Shown here: positions 34,987 to 47,474 of the stretch, piece after piece
How the letters are laid out: each line of letters starts with the position of its first letter
Position numbering within the stretch: the stretch's first letter is position 1
Origin: Astrocystis sublimbata
Lineage: Eukaryota > Ascomycota > Sordariomycetes > Xylariales > Xylariaceae
DNA: 64,000 nucleotides
Reading direction: 5' to 3'
Assembly: GCA_022453515.1 (NCBI GenBank)
Contig: JAJNNY010000001.1
Span: 1,240,001-1,304,000, forward strand
Made by a program: the position numbers and the translations under genes
Notes under the pieces: model-generated
What the model was told of the DNA's origin: nothing
Seen by the model: only the letters and a program-made list of their open reading frames with translations
Databases searched by the model: none

Positions 34987-35967
34987 ATGGATGACTATTC
35001 TAATGACGCCCAAACCTACGATTACGAAGCCTATAATGCCCTTTTGGCCCAAAATTCATCAGTATGGTCGACTTTCCCGACTACTAGTACGCTTATGACA
35101 AGGGGGCCATCGGCGGACAGTTCTTTCTCAACGAGCAGTGGGGACCTAATAAGGACCCCCATCTCAGAATATGACACACATGAGTCCTTCTGGTCTCCTG
35201 TCATCGTCGTCAGTGATGATTATCTCGTGTCGTCGCTCCATCCCGACTCTCTCCACGAGACTACGTTTTCACCCATAGGCTACAATCTCCCATACACCGA
35301 AGAATATACGAACGACGACGGAAACCAATACAATGATGTGACAGACGAATTCTGGTGGAACGATTATGATTTCGTCACTGACCTGGAGCCGGGTCAGTCG
35401 CCCTATTGGAGATTGAAGCAGGGCCAAGAACCTACAGATCAACTACCAGCGACCCGAGCCCATGAGGATACATCTGCTACTACGGAGTGAGCATATCTTT
35501 CCTACTTGGCCCTGAACACGCAGCTCAGTCGAAAGCGGACTAACTCTTCCCAAAGTGTACATCCCCAGAAAAACGAGGGCGTGTACGTCTGCATGGAAGC
35601 AGGCTGCCCCAAGAACTTCCGCAGGAAGGCTGATCTAGAACGCCACCTAGCCCAGATGCACACACCCAAGGAGCAGAAGCTGAAATACCCATGCGACTGG
35701 AAGCGGTGTCAGCGGGCGAAAGAGCCCTTTGGGCGCCGCGATCACCAGCGCGACCACTACAGACAATACCACCATGAGGACATCATGCCCCGCGGCGCCT
35801 CGTTCAAGGGAAACCGGCGCTGGTGGAATAGTCGCATCGTCAAGCCCGACTGGTGGCGATGCGCGCGCTGCCTCACACGCGTCAAGGTGGGGGACTGCGG
35901 CTACGTCTGCCCCAGATGCAGAATCAGCTGTGAGCCCGAGAGGCAATACTACAGGACTAACACATAG
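34987..35967 (+). CDS. C2H2 zinc-finger protein with C-terminal zinc ribbon-like knuckles
   Basis: Model join(34987..35486, 35529..35967), 312 aa. The first half is acidic and Tyr/Ser/Thr-rich with no domain, like an activation region. After the splice a KRKR-like basic start leads to a C2H2 finger (YVCMEAGCPKNFRRKADLER ending HLAQMH). A second, looser finger follows (YPCDWKRCQRAKEPFGRRDH ending HYRQYH). A Trp-rich region then precedes two CxxC pairs (WWRCARCL and YVCPRCRISC) that could bind another zinc. This arrangement is known from lineage-specific fungal C2H2 proteins of unknown target. The intron is only 42 nt, keeps the frame and carries the in-frame TGA; without splicing the fingers would be lost. 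Confidence 0.75.
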
Positions 35968-38900
35968 CCATGAGCCAGCCAGCCAGCCAGCCAGCCTGGC
36001 TTAGTTCTGCGATCCTTGGCTCGGCTGAACTTCACTCCTCACCCTCAGCTGAACCTGGCTTGCTTACGAACCGGCAATGCGTAACAGCATCACCAAGTAC
36101 ACGGACACATACACAAACACAGACACAGACACAGACAAATCGTGTCCTAGAAAAGCCGACCGGCCTTTGATCGAATCTGCGAGCTCCCCAGGCCGCTGAA
36201 CACAAATCTGCACTTTCTTTCCTTTCCCAACATGATCCCCCTCAAACACCGAAGCTTCGGTATGATATGGGATACTTCCGACCCAAGGCATCCGGGGCGT
36301 CAGCACTTACTTAACATTACCCCATCTTGTGCCACATGGTCAGGTCGCATCACTTGACACCATTCCTTTCTGGGGTTCGTTTCTATGGCGTTTAGGCATA
36401 GGTTACGTTTGTCACGAATTCACGACGTCACGCACATGGGGATGTCGATGTCGGCAGGCATAAGCATCCATCCATCCATCCATCCATCCATCCATCCATC
36501 CATCAATGCTCTGGAAAACCAAGGCTGCGCCTTGTGCTAGTCATCACACAACAGCGGCAGAACCAGCAACATACTGAAACATCCACACATTTACACTTCA
36601 CCTGCACTTCAATCTGAAATACCCGAAACAAAAAAAAAAAGAAACCAAAAAAAAAACAACGTTGTGGTTCCACGACGTGGCTTAGCTATCGTTCCACATC
36701 ATGCTCTTTCGCTTCATTTCACATGACAGAAAGTTTTGGGGGCTTTTTGGCTTTTGACTTTTGTTCGCCTTGTTTTTCTACACACCTACTTGCCATCCTC
36801 ATAATTCATACACGAGTCCTACAAAGCATCCCGTCACTCATCCGATTGAATCCCGGGGTTGGGGGCGACGAGGCCCCGGGGTACTTTCCCCTTCGTTCGT
36901 ATCCTAGCATCGGTAGGCTTTCGTGCCCTTACTGTAGGCATTTCTCGTCGCAAAGTCGTCATCACCAGCCAGCGTATCATACATACCCTTCGAACTCAGT
37001 TACATGTCACCCTAACGGTCTAATCTATCTTTTACGGCTGCCTATTCATTCTCTAGGCCGGATACCCATCCGGTTGGCTGCTTCTTGCTTCTTGCTTCTC
37101 TCTTTTGCATTTTTTGCTGTTGTCTATCGGCGTCTCAAGGTTGTGCTACGGGACCGAAACCGAGGCGAGAAGGATCGGCTGCAGGCAGAATGTCATGCAG
37201 GCTGCGTATGTATGCGCATGTATGCGTGTCTTGACCGATGCGTGTGTGTGTGGTGTAAGATGAGAGGATAATTGCGGGAATAAAAGACCACCAAAAGAGG
37301 AATCTACTGATGCCTCTTTGCACAAACAGATCCAATAACTTAGACAGGCAGCGGGGATAGATGAATTTCGTTTTTATTCAAACCTTCCTTCATTTAATTA
37401 TCTCCTTGTTTGTTCCTATTTTTCTTATTTGTCTCCTTGGTTGCGTAGGTGGAAATCTCAATTCCTGACTGGCGTTGTTGTTGCGTGTGTTTATTACCTA
37501 TGAACACTTTCAAGGCAACGGCGGTTTCTCCCAAGGCAGGCTATGAGGGGATTTTTTTTTTTTGAACTGGCGTTGGCTGGAGACTTCTGTTTCTATAATT
37601 TGTCATGATATTTCCTACTTTCAGATGGCTACCAATCACGGTGGCTGCTCTGTACTATGGCAAAGATCAGACAGAGCCTGGTGTCATTGCATTGGAAAGG
37701 CATACAGTCGTGCATATCTGCACTTTGAGCGGGGGCGAGCGGCAGTCTACACTTAGCGATTGGGTTGCAATTTGTTTTAATAAGAGTCGAAGAGTAACGG
37801 CGTTTCGGTCAGATGTCAGATGTCATATTCTCAAATGATGTATCTGTGCCTGGTGAATCACGAGGCAATCAAAGGTTTGCAGGTTCAGGTGCTGGCATGT
37901 GACATTGGGAGGCATGTAACGGATTTCAGTTAGTCCATATCCATACCGAAGCTCTCGACGTTAACGCTCTTTTTGGTGGCCTCACATATCAATCAAATGT
38001 AATCGTTATTCTTTGGGCTTCTAAATTCGATGTCTTACAGCCGAGCGGAAAGTCAGGATATCCATGCGATCTCCGACCCAGAGGGGTAGGAGCCACGCGT
38101 TCCTCTACGATGTTCTGTCCAATGGAATTACCATTTGTATTGTGTACTGTTGAAAAGGCCCCCTCTGTTATATTGCAACATAACTAACTATATTTCCCAG
38201 CCGTAGAGATTTACCAGGAATCTTGGATTTCAACATCTTGTTATAAGCTCTTTCCATATTCTGCCCTTCAGTATCAGGATGTCATCAAAACGAGATCCAA
38301 GGCAAGCTCGACCACCTGCCCTTCTTTCCTCAGTTTTATATATACAACATCATAACGAGATGATGAGAACTACCACATAAGAATCAAACAATGACTATAG
38401 TCGTTTTGCTGCGCCTTCTCACTCAGATGGACAAGCCTCATGACGTAGGCATACACTGAGAGCTTATACATAGTTACAAACACATAGCAGTGGAGGCTGG
38501 GAAGGATGTGAATTGTAGTCACCAATTTCTCGTCCTCGCCTGAGCCACCCTTCTCTAATGAAGTTTTAGATACATGGACCCCAATCTCTACTACACCAGA
38601 CCATGCATTGATGAGACGTCTCGGTTCCCGTCACCGTTGGCGCAGAGCTATTAGAACACGTAAAATGCATATCTATGCCCAGCGTATCCATCATGACCCG
38701 ACTGCCTAGTATTCTACTCTCAGGAATGTTTCTCATGAGGAGTCAGTCGTCTCCTATCCATCCCTCCATTTCAAAGCATGTTTTCATGAATGGTATATTT
38801 TATACACCCTAAGAAGCAAACCCGTCTTCCCAAACAGAGCTTCAACTTCGCCTTTTTGCTAGGCTTGTTGCCAAGAAAAAAATGAGGGGGGCATCTTGCA

Positions 38901-39201
38901 TCATCTAATTCCCTGTGTGCTGCGTCGAAGTCGAAAATTTATATAGTGAGGATTTCGATGCGATGGTGATAGGTAGATATGAAGCGATTCATTTTTGGAC
39001 GGCTGGTGCTGACTTATGCAAATGCATTAAATTGTCTTTTTTCATTACAATGGTACAGTGCGCTGACATGCAAAAGCAAAGAAAAGGTGAAACCGCGGCT
39101 CATAACGTTCGTTCTGCGGTATATAACAGAGAAGTATACCCAAGCGTCCTCGATGCGCGTGGTGTGAGCGCGATCTGAGACTCGTGCAGCGATAGCTGTG
39201 C
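35968..39201. other. 3.2-kb convergent gap, microsatellites only
   Basis: Between convergent genes, so no coding promoter is expected, yet it is long. It contains an (ACAGAC) tract near 36115-36137, the CATC microsatellite, A-rich runs near 36630-36655, and long T/C-rich pieces. A 182-codon plus frame at 36723-37271 has repetitive, low-information composition and I do not call it. Possibly long 3' UTRs or a non-coding RNA. Confidence 0.4.
36465..36504. repeat. (CATC)10 microsatellite
   Basis: Ten perfect CATC tetranucleotide units in the intergenic region. Confidence 0.95.
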
Positions 39202-42200
39202 TCAGCCTCGCCGGCTCATGGCGGCATTGGCACCTGCGGACGCCATGTTGCCGCTAGCAGTTCGACCAGTGACTCGAGGTAGGTTGCTACTGCCGATTGC
39301 ACTTGAAGCAGGGCCATTCCCAGTGCTTGTCCGCTTGACGCCTGTTCCAGCAGTCGTTGCCCCATTGATGGCAGAGACGCGCCTCGGACCAGGGCCTGGC
39401 TTTTGTGGACTAGCATTACTTACTTCCCTAGGGCGAAATATAGCTGTGCTCTTGGTAGAGGCCGGCGGTTCTGGCAGTGGTCTAGGCGTTGAAATGGTGT
39501 TATGACGCTTGATCGGAGACAAATCTCGAGTCCGATTGAGAGGTACTGTAGCTTTATGTCCGGTGATGAACTCGTGGCGAACGGCCTCTTCGGGCTTCAA
39601 GCGACGATCCGGGTCCCATCTCAAACAGCGTGCGAGGAAATCGAGAAAAGGCTCATCGTCACACTTGATAGCCTGTTGTAACGTTTTCGATGAGGGACGC
39701 CGTCGTCTCCCTTTGGTAGACACAGTGAGGCGAGGCTTGCCCATGGAGTCGAAGAAAAGCTTTTTCCTTGTACTTTTCTCTATCAGATGTTTCTCAGGCG
39801 GGCCGAAAACTTCCATAATACAAGCAAGTTGTTCTTGCTCGTTCTCACCAGGGAAAATAGGGACTCCAGTATATAGCTCGGCTAAGATGCAGCCAAGACT
39901 CCACATGTCAATAGGAAGTCCATAAGTCATCCCTAAGATGACCTCAGGAGATCGATAGAATCGGGATTGGATATACGTGTAAACCTTCTCATTTTCGAAG
40001 CAGCTGGAACCGAAATCGATCACCTTGATCTCTGAATGCAAGGGATGCCGAAGAAGAATATTTTCAGGTTTGAGATCGCAGTGTATGACTTTATGTTGCT
40101 TCAATACAGCAAGAGAGCTGAGCATTTGCTTTGTAAAACGCCGAATGAGCTTGAGAGAGAATCCGCGGAATGAGTTAGATTTGATGAACTCGTAGAGATT
40201 CATGTCCAGAAGTTCCGTCGATATGCAAAGGTGACCCCGAAAGTAGAAACTGTGGGTGAAATTGACCATGCTGTGCTTGTTCCTAGGATCCCATTCGCGG
40301 AGCTTCTTCAGAATATTGACCTCGACTAGAGCTTGTTGGTGGAACCTTTTCTTGTTTCGAATGATCTTCACTGCCACTAGACCGCCAGTTTTGTGGTCAA
40401 TGCACCTGACGACCTGACCAAAACTTCCCTTTCCGAGGACATCAACGATTTCGTACCGATACGAGAGATGGTCGCCCATGATGATCGAGTAATCCCCACG
40501 CTCGTCATCGTAGCCGAAATTGGGCTTGCTGGTGTGCAAATCGCCCACGATTTTGTGGGCATTCTGAGTGCCGCAAAAATAGATATCGCTATAGTCGATA
40601 ATCTCCCCTTTTTCGTATATGTTCAAGATGGCAATTCGAATAGCGTCCTGAGGCCCAACACGTTCCTTGGGTGTTGCCCTCTTGCGAAGAGCATCGAGAG
40701 TGCGTGCTGCAATTTCCGTCTCCTTCTTTCTCGATCCCATCCGTTTCATTTCTTCCTCAGCAACCTGGTCATCGCGATCAAACTCTGCGATATAGGGTTC
40801 GTTGGATTTAATAGAGCCAACGGACGGCCTAGGCCGGATAGACTTTTGTAGCGACAGGACCCGCGGCTGAGTCGATGTTTCAATCATGGAAGAGTTGCCG
40901 ACGTCCTTCTTTGAGGTGTTCCAGCTTTCATTCCGCGTCTTATCCTGCAACAGCGAAGCGGTCAAGCTGGACGCAGAGCTCTTCCTCCGTTTGGATTCTA
41001 GATAGCCGCCCAAAGGTTTTCCAGTATGGCTGGGGCTCGGAGGTTTAGCTGGATTGATATTCATCGACGCTGAAATTGGAATGCGCGGCGGCGGCATGCT
41101 TTCCTGCCGTGCTTGTCTCTCAGCTGCTTTCTCGATGGAGCTGTTCGAGACATGATTGCTGCTTTTTGAGGCACTCCGCTTCCAGGACAAGCTCAGTTTT
41201 CTTCTCAGAGAGCTCATAGACGATGGAGTAGGAGGTTCCTCTGGGCTCACTTGAGGAGGTGGAGACTTTGGTTTCGCGAATTTGGGGGCTCTTGGCCCGA
41301 TTAATTTTTGTTCAGACCTGAAGTCGAGAGGTTTGTCGATTGTTACGGTGTGATTATTGAAGTCTCCGAGTGTCTTCGATTTGGTCATCAAGCTTTCAAA
41401 CGTGTCACCTCCCTTGGGTGCAGAGGACGAGAGGAAGGGGGAGACTGCAGGTTTGCGCGATGGTGTTTTCATACGTGATTCCGCGAAGGACTCAGTAGAG
41501 CTTGCAGTGTCTTCCATGCTGGGGCTTTCGATATGACTGTGATGAACAGAGCTACTACTGCGTGGAACTGGCATATCCGCAACATTGGCCAAGTGACCTC
41601 TCGAGAAGAACGTGCTCCTAGAGGCTGTCATCGGAGTCGTAGGGGTTTTCGCCAGTGTTCGTGTCGGTGGTGGAGTCGACTTTCCTTTATCGGAACCGTG
41701 TTCTTGCAAAGCCGCAATCTTAGCGGCGGTAGGTGTACTCAAAGGACCCAAATTCCAAGGCGGCAGACTGAGAGGTTGCAGATTCTTTCTGGAGGGGTGT
41801 GTTGTCTTTTTCTCCTCGATATCCGAAGACGTGGCCGCTAAGGACTTCCGTTGGGCTGGCTTTCGCGGATTTATGCTTGGCTGGATTTTGACCGGAGGCT
41901 CTAGTAGCGGAGGAATCGACAAGGTCCCAGTGGAGTTGCTATGGATGCTACTAGCATCCAAGGCATTGTTGGATTTTCTCTTTTCAAGCCAAGAAATTTC
42001 CGCTGGGGAGTCTTTTGGAGACTCATACGCTTTGGGAATGGCAGGTACAGGTGGTACATCTTCGTCCTCTTCAGCCGGAGGCGGATTGTGGAGATTTGCG
42101 GTTTTGGGAGCTGGTAGCCTCGTGCTGGGGCCGGCTAGGGAAAGACGCTGAATGGAGCTCGTTGATGTCCTGTGAGTGTTGTGACTGGTGGTCGAGTTGA

Positions 42201-43476
42201 CGGAGAGACCAGAGCTGTACGATTTCCTGTTCGTTACTTCGGGGGTCGTCCTTGAAGATGAAGTAGGGGTGGAAGCCTTTCGAGGAATCATTGACGGTGA
42301 ACGGGAATGAGGGCGCACCACTTCGGCGGGCGGCGGCGGCGGCGGCGCGGTTGCGATTGAAGCTAAGTTCTGAGGGTGTGCTGACATTCTCTTCATGCGT
42401 TGCGCATCAGTGGGGGATATTGTTCTAGCCCCCAGTCCGCTGGCATGGGATCCATGGCTGATTGGCATGACGGAAACTCTTCGGGAGGCGGGAGTAGCAC
42501 CCTTGCCCCTCGGCGACTTCGACAACGAAGACATGGGACTCTTTTCTGGGTTGAGATTGCCACTGCTGATGCTTGTGGAGAAGGCTGCAGATAACCTTGG
42601 TGCTGGCTGTATAGAACGAGCCTTAGCATTGCGCGACGCACTGAGTTGCCTTGTGTTATCGCCCGTCTCCCCCCCAACAGATTCATTTGATGACCGAGGA
42701 CCATCGCTTGCGTATCTATCAGGCCTCGTCGATACTTGACTTGGTCGCCGCTTCACTGCGCCTTTGTTGCTGAAGTCAGAGTCGATGACGCCCGGTCCGA
42801 TCGACTTTCTGGGAGGCTTTGCGATATTGCTGCTGGAAACCGGGGGGTAGTGACTTTGACGACGAGCGCGCATGGCTGCTGGGGCAGTCGGCGCATCCAG
42901 GGTAGTCGAAGACAGAGGCATGGCGGAACTGTTGCTACCTGGCCGTCCAGATGCACTTGGCCTCCTCAAGATCGACCCAGATCTGGATTTGGTCGGAGCG
43001 GTATTCGACGTGGCGTTGGTCTGTGCCGTAGAGCGTGCGGCTCCTCCATTTTGGGGATTGTTGTATTGCGGACCCGCCATCTTATCCTCTAGTATGGAAC
43101 CCTCCTCGATGATGCTGCCCTGACCCGAGGGTGATGGAAATTGGGTCAATCTGAAGTCGTGCGAGGCCGTCTCGAGACTACTTTGGAGATCGTCGAAGCT
43201 GACAGAGGGAAGAAAGTCAAAAGAGGTGGTTGTGGGATCCTCTACCTCATCTGGAGTCCCATCCCCGCCAAAAGAAAAGAGGGAATGTTTGTTGGACGCG
43301 GAGGCACGTAACATTGGATCGTCGGGGGTAGCATGCGATGTTGACTTCTGAGCGTGGAAAATGTTCTCCTTGCTGTATGAATCATGCCAGGTCAGTGAAG
43401 GACAACATTGGCATCGGCAGTCTTTGGGGATGGGCTGAGGAGAGAGACAGGCGTCTGGAACGAGTGAGGAACGCAC
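39202..43476 (-). CDS. pom1: DYRK-family protein kinase, Pom1-like
   Basis: Dual-specificity Tyr-regulated kinase. In fission yeast Pom1 sits at cell tips and controls polarity and the timing of division. Single 1424-aa frame. The first 950 residues are Ser/Pro-rich and disordered, with a conserved-looking N-terminal patch (FDFLPSVSFDDLQSS). Just before the kinase is the DYRK-type lead-in (DDERGDYSIIMGDHLSYRYE). The kinase domain spans about 1005-1305: LGKGSFGQVV (Gly loop), VAVKII (Lys), HCDLKPENILL (catalytic loop), DFGSSCF, then YTYIQSRFYRSPEVILG. The last has the YxY whose second Tyr is autophosphorylated in DYRKs. A short basic tail follows. The start is uncertain: the first ~35 residues are Cys/Pro-rich and may lie upstream of an intron acceptor, with later in-frame ATGs such as that of MLRASASN. 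The subfamily call rests on length and layout. Confidence 0.88.
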   Translation of the reverse strand: MRSSLVPDACLSPQPIPKDCRCQCCPSLTWHDSYSKENIFHAQKSTSHATPDDPMLRASASNKHSLFSFGGDGTPDEVEDPTTTSFDFLPSVSFDDLQSSLETASHDFRLTQFPSPSGQGSIIEEGSILEDKMAGPQYNNPQNGGAARSTAQTNATSNTAPTKSRSGSILRRPSASGRPGSNSSAMPLSSTTLDAPTAPAAMRARRQSHYPPVSSSNIAKPPRKSIGPGVIDSDFSNKGAVKRRPSQVSTRPDRYASDGPRSSNESVGGETGDNTRQLSASRNAKARSIQPAPRLSAAFSTSISSGNLNPEKSPMSSLSKSPRGKGATPASRRVSVMPISHGSHASGLGARTISPTDAQRMKRMSAHPQNLASIATAPPPPPPAEVVRPHSRSPSMIPRKASTPTSSSRTTPEVTNRKSYSSGLSVNSTTSHNTHRTSTSSIQRLSLAGPSTRLPAPKTANLHNPPPAEEDEDVPPVPAIPKAYESPKDSPAEISWLEKRKSNNALDASSIHSNSTGTLSIPPLLEPPVKIQPSINPRKPAQRKSLAATSSDIEEKKTTHPSRKNLQPLSLPPWNLGPLSTPTAAKIAALQEHGSDKGKSTPPPTRTLAKTPTTPMTASRSTFFSRGHLANVADMPVPRSSSSVHHSHIESPSMEDTASSTESFAESRMKTPSRKPAVSPFLSSSAPKGGDTFESLMTKSKTLGDFNNHTVTIDKPLDFRSEQKLIGPRAPKFAKPKSPPPQVSPEEPPTPSSMSSLRRKLSLSWKRSASKSSNHVSNSSIEKAAERQARQESMPPPRIPISASMNINPAKPPSPSHTGKPLGGYLESKRRKSSASSLTASLLQDKTRNESWNTSKKDVGNSSMIETSTQPRVLSLQKSIRPRPSVGSIKSNEPYIAEFDRDDQVAEEEMKRMGSRKKETEIAARTLDALRKRATPKERVGPQDAIRIAILNIYEKGEIIDYSDIYFCGTQNAHKIVGDLHTSKPNFGYDDERGDYSIIMGDHLSYRYEIVDVLGKGSFGQVVRCIDHKTGGLVAVKIIRNKKRFHQQALVEVNILKKLREWDPRNKHSMVNFTHSFYFRGHLCISTELLDMNLYEFIKSNSFRGFSLKLIRRFTKQMLSSLAVLKQHKVIHCDLKPENILLRHPLHSEIKVIDFGSSCFENEKVYTYIQSRFYRSPEVILGMTYGLPIDMWSLGCILAELYTGVPIFPGENEQEQLACIMEVFGPPEKHLIEKSTRKKLFFDSMGKPRLTVSTKGRRRRPSSKTLQQAIKCDDEPFLDFLARCLRWDPDRRLKPEEAVRHEFITGHKATVPLNRTRDLSPIKRHNTISTPRPLPEPPASTKSTAIFRPREVSNASPQKPGPGPRRVSAINGATTAGTGVKRTSTGNGPASSAIGSSNLPRVTGRTASGNMASAGANAAMSRRG

Positions 43477-46400
43477 GATCGAGTCGGAGACTGCGCAGCT
43501 GGTCTCGGGCCACCAGGGACCAAATGCTGGCCCCTATTCATAAGGATAGGGTGTGCACTTGCGTGGCACTTGGTAGATCGAGGGTCGGAGGGCAATACGG
43601 GAATGACACGATGGCGGTGGAGCCGAGGGTGGTCGCTGTTTCACTGTTTCGTGAACCACTATCTAGCTCTGGTCTGTTGTCGCTCGTCCCAACGCAATGA
43701 ACGGTCGGATCTCCGTGGACGGAGCGACTGCAGTGCCAATCTCAGTCCGGCGAAGGAGCCGAGTGCATCGACACGGCTACCGCATTCCGGGGACGCGACA
43801 GAGCAGAACACAACCAGCAGTGGGTGGACGAGTCGAGTCGGCCAGTCACGTCGACCGACAGACAACCTGCAGGGGGACAGAAGCAGCTCTTTCAAGCGAG
43901 GGGAGACTGCGGCAGGGCTGACGATGGCAGAGACGGAGGACAATGGCCAGCAGGCGGGCTGGTGCCTCGGTGGTGGCCGGCAGAGCTGTTTCTGAGCCGG
44001 GAGGTGGTTCGGCGAGCAGGTGATGGAGCGGGTGAGCGGGTGAGCTGGTGAGCTGGGTGGTCGGTTGGTCGTTCTCGTGCTTCGAGGTTGATTCAGGGAA
44101 GAAAATAAGAGGCGACACGGGCACGGGGGGCTGACGATCCACTAACCAGGCCACACACACTAAACCGCCTACATATGTACAGTACCTCGTCGCACTAGTA
44201 GATAGATATATGTACCTAGGTACCTGTAATTCAAAGGTGATTGAATGTTTACTAGGAGGTAGGAGCTAGACTAACGCAACTTCCCATGTCGGGCGGGACA
44301 AGACGCCTCGACCTCGCGCTTACCTTACCTACCTGACCGTTGGTACTTGCTGTAGGTGAGCCGTAGAGAGGCTCAGGTACACGTACTGCTACCAGATGTT
44401 GTATGCGAGAGGTATGTCCTGTGCAGGTACCTAACTGCACCAGTCGCACCGCACTGCACCCGTACCCGTCTCGCCCGTAGCCTGCAGGCGTGGCTGCATC
44501 CATCCTTGCTACGCTCGCTAGGTACGGGCAGCTCAATTCCACTGACCACTGACGATCCACCCCTTCTTTCTGGTCTTTCTCTCTCGCCGCCTGCGAGGCC
44601 TGGGCAGGTGCCGTGTCGAAGGGCCCAATCCAACCACAACCTTGAATTCTACCAGCAGACTAGGCTCGCCAGGTAAGGCGTCCCCGCCTTGATTGTACCT
44701 ACCTAGCTGAGGTACATCCTTACATCCTCGGTCACCAATCTACTGATCTACGTGTAACTCGCAGTGTGGATGCCGCCACTGCACTAGCTCCTGGGTAACT
44801 TGGAGCGCGAGAGCGCTACCCTCGCTACCCACGCCCCAGGTCGGCCCAGGCTCGCCAGGCTACCCCTGGATTACCCCTAACACAACACAGGTGACAAGGG
44901 ACCACGAAGCCACTAGTAGCGACAACCTCGCTGATCCCACACTTTGGCAGCAATGACTGCCCAGGTGCTAGATAAACGGCATTCGTTATCACAGACGGAC
45001 AGTCAAGGTCCAAGAGAGCAGCGAGCAGCAATCAAACAGACTGGAGAGGACGAAGGAGAGGGCAGGCCTATGATAGATGAGAGGTCGGACATGGTTACCA
45101 AGACGGGGGGTGGACGTCGGGGCAAGAGTCTTGGATGCTTGTTGCTGCGGCAATACCCAGCACGTATATGCATAACGCTGGATGGCTGGTTGGTACTCGA
45201 GGTACTGTACCTACCTCACACCGCGAATTACGGGATGAGGATGCCGTCATTTCGTCATCCACACTACTTACTACCTTGCCATCTTTCCCACGGCCATAAG
45301 GCGGTATATACGTAGGTATCCATCTATAAAGCTTGCCCTGGCCCATCTGAGAGGCTGGGGATTTGACATCAGGATACCTTCATCAATGAACGCGGTATGC
45401 TGTATACCTGGCATTATCAAGTACCGTAACCTAGGTATGTGTCTATCTCACAAGAAGCAAAACGATATCCTTTCCATCGATCCCCCATCGTGACATGTCA
45501 CAGGTAACGCTGATCAAAGAGACCAAGGTGTTGTTGTATTATCAATAAAGACGCTGTCTCAGGTGCCCACCGAACTCGGCGACTTGTTCGTCAAACAGTT
45601 TACACATATGTACGCTTCTTTTCCTGCGACGTGCATGTAATCAAGAGGCGTCCATGGTCATGAAGCCATATCAAGGTAGAAGAGGAACCAAATATCGTCT
45701 TCGTCCTGCGTTGTGGCTGAAACAGACAGCTCTAGGACCCAATCATGCCAATGGTTCAAGCTGGGGCGGGCCGTCCGTCGACTCTGATATCTTACCCACT
45801 AATAGTACGTGGTCATCTTAGAGTAGGCCATCCTAATCTGCAAAATGCAGATATGCTAAGGTAGAGTGGGTTAGATGGTACCGAGCAATCAGACTGTACC
45901 TTAGCGTACCTGAGTATGACAGTATCTGGTGCGAACCACTACGTCGACTCTGTGTCACCTCGGCCTGCTCGCGTCACAGTTGGAACTCTTAACGCATCGT
46001 CAACATATATCTGTTGTTGTAGGGACGGACCTATGACACAACAGTGTCAGCCGATCTAAGCGACCTGTCACAACCCATTCTGTCAGTTCCATATACTCGG
46101 ATATTGTAACATGGGTATGTATACGCTGCTCGATGTGGCATTGGAGGAGGTAGGAGGGCAGACGCGGTTGGCTGATGCAACTTGAGTACTCGAGGTTGCG
46201 GCGGTGTGTTTGTTGACGTCCACTTTGAGAATTCGGGGGCATGCAGACCTCCAGTACGGTACCTGCGGTATTAATGCGTAAGTTGATTAAACCAATTGGA
46301 GTTCGTAACTGGGCCTTGATGCTCTTGTTTAAGTAATCTGTATTGGGATTTCGCCGCATCCTGACAACTCGGTGGACAGGGCAGAGAGCAAGGAAAGCTG

Positions 46401-47474
46401 AAACGTATCTGCACAGAAGCGCAGATGCAGTTCCTCCAAGCGGCCACGATAATAACAAACGAAGCAGGGTTGATAAGTGGTCAGGGCGGGTAGTGGAAGA
46501 GGATTATTTAGCTAGACCCCGCTAGGGTTCGTAGGATCAAGCCAACAATTCCTTAGGTACCTTACTCGCTCTTTCTATAAGCAGTCTCGGTGTCAATATC
46601 CAGGTCCCAAAATATGGTTCAGGCTGATGTGGGAAACTGCCCGTTGGAGGTTACAGATTAGGTAGATGATGCTGATTTAACCCCCTGCAAATAAAGTCCG
46701 ATGAGCCAATTTGGAGAAGATTCAATTCGAATCCTACCTACAAACCCAACCAATTAACATCGCAACCGCGATAACCATTGTTTTGATATTATATCATGCT
46801 ATTAATTGTGAGGCACATCGTTTTCTGACCAATTTGCATTACTCTGAGGCACACATGCTTAGATCGCACCACCCAAAGGTGTGACACCGTTACCGAGTCG
46901 TGATGACATATTGAATTCGAAGCCGAACTCATTATCACCGAATTACAACACCATCGCATGATTACAAGCAAGGGAATGACTTGATCAGAACTTTGGAACT
47001 AGGATATTGCTCACTCCGACTGCCATGCTGCTAACTGGTAGGCCAACCGAGGCAAATTACTTCTAATATTTTTGCTCCTTGATTTCCAGTTTCTTCTACG
47101 ATCCCGCAGTGGTAGCTCACAATGGAGAACAAAACAATAGGTTGCGGACAATTTTGAGCGTGCCTTTTCGTATTAATCTACACAAGCGGCCGAGGGTGGC
47201 CATATGCCCGTGAGGCAAGTAAGCAATTTAGGGCCCCGGTATCTGTGAAAGGTGCCTTTGAACTTTAACTCATCGTAAGCGCGCATCTCGTCTTCCCTGC
47301 TCTTCGGAAGTATGGTCAGCGATGCGCCACCGAGCAAGTACCGTGGATTCAGCACATAGGTACAGTCTGTTCGCTGCGAGCTGACAACTGGTACAAAGAA
47401 TGGAGTAAAGTTGATAGAGTATAGATTCATCCTTGTTGTTCTGCGTCAGGTGCCTTTCTCTCCAGGCAGCAGTT
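43477..47474. other. 4.0-kb gene-free stretch
   Basis: Begins with GC-rich sequence that is probably the long 5' UTR/promoter of the DYRK gene (43.5-44.2 kb). It then has GTACCTAGGTACCTG and TACCTACC motif clusters (44.2-44.7 and 45.2 kb), then AT-richer sequence (46.6-47.2 kb). A 152-codon minus frame at 46458-46000 has no recognisable domain. No gene supported. Confidence 0.4.

Noticed and set aside
36723..37271. 182-codon plus-strand ORF between convergent genes
   Set aside because: Low-complexity pyrimidine-derived sequence and a poor start. No family resemblance and no splice structure.
46000..46458. 152-codon minus-strand ORF
   Set aside because: Some stretches look protein-like, but no motif, no neighbouring exon and no start context support it.
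46660..46745. B-box-like TTCGAATCC suggesting a tRNA
   Set aside because: The upstream 70 nt cannot form an acceptor stem or anticodon arm.
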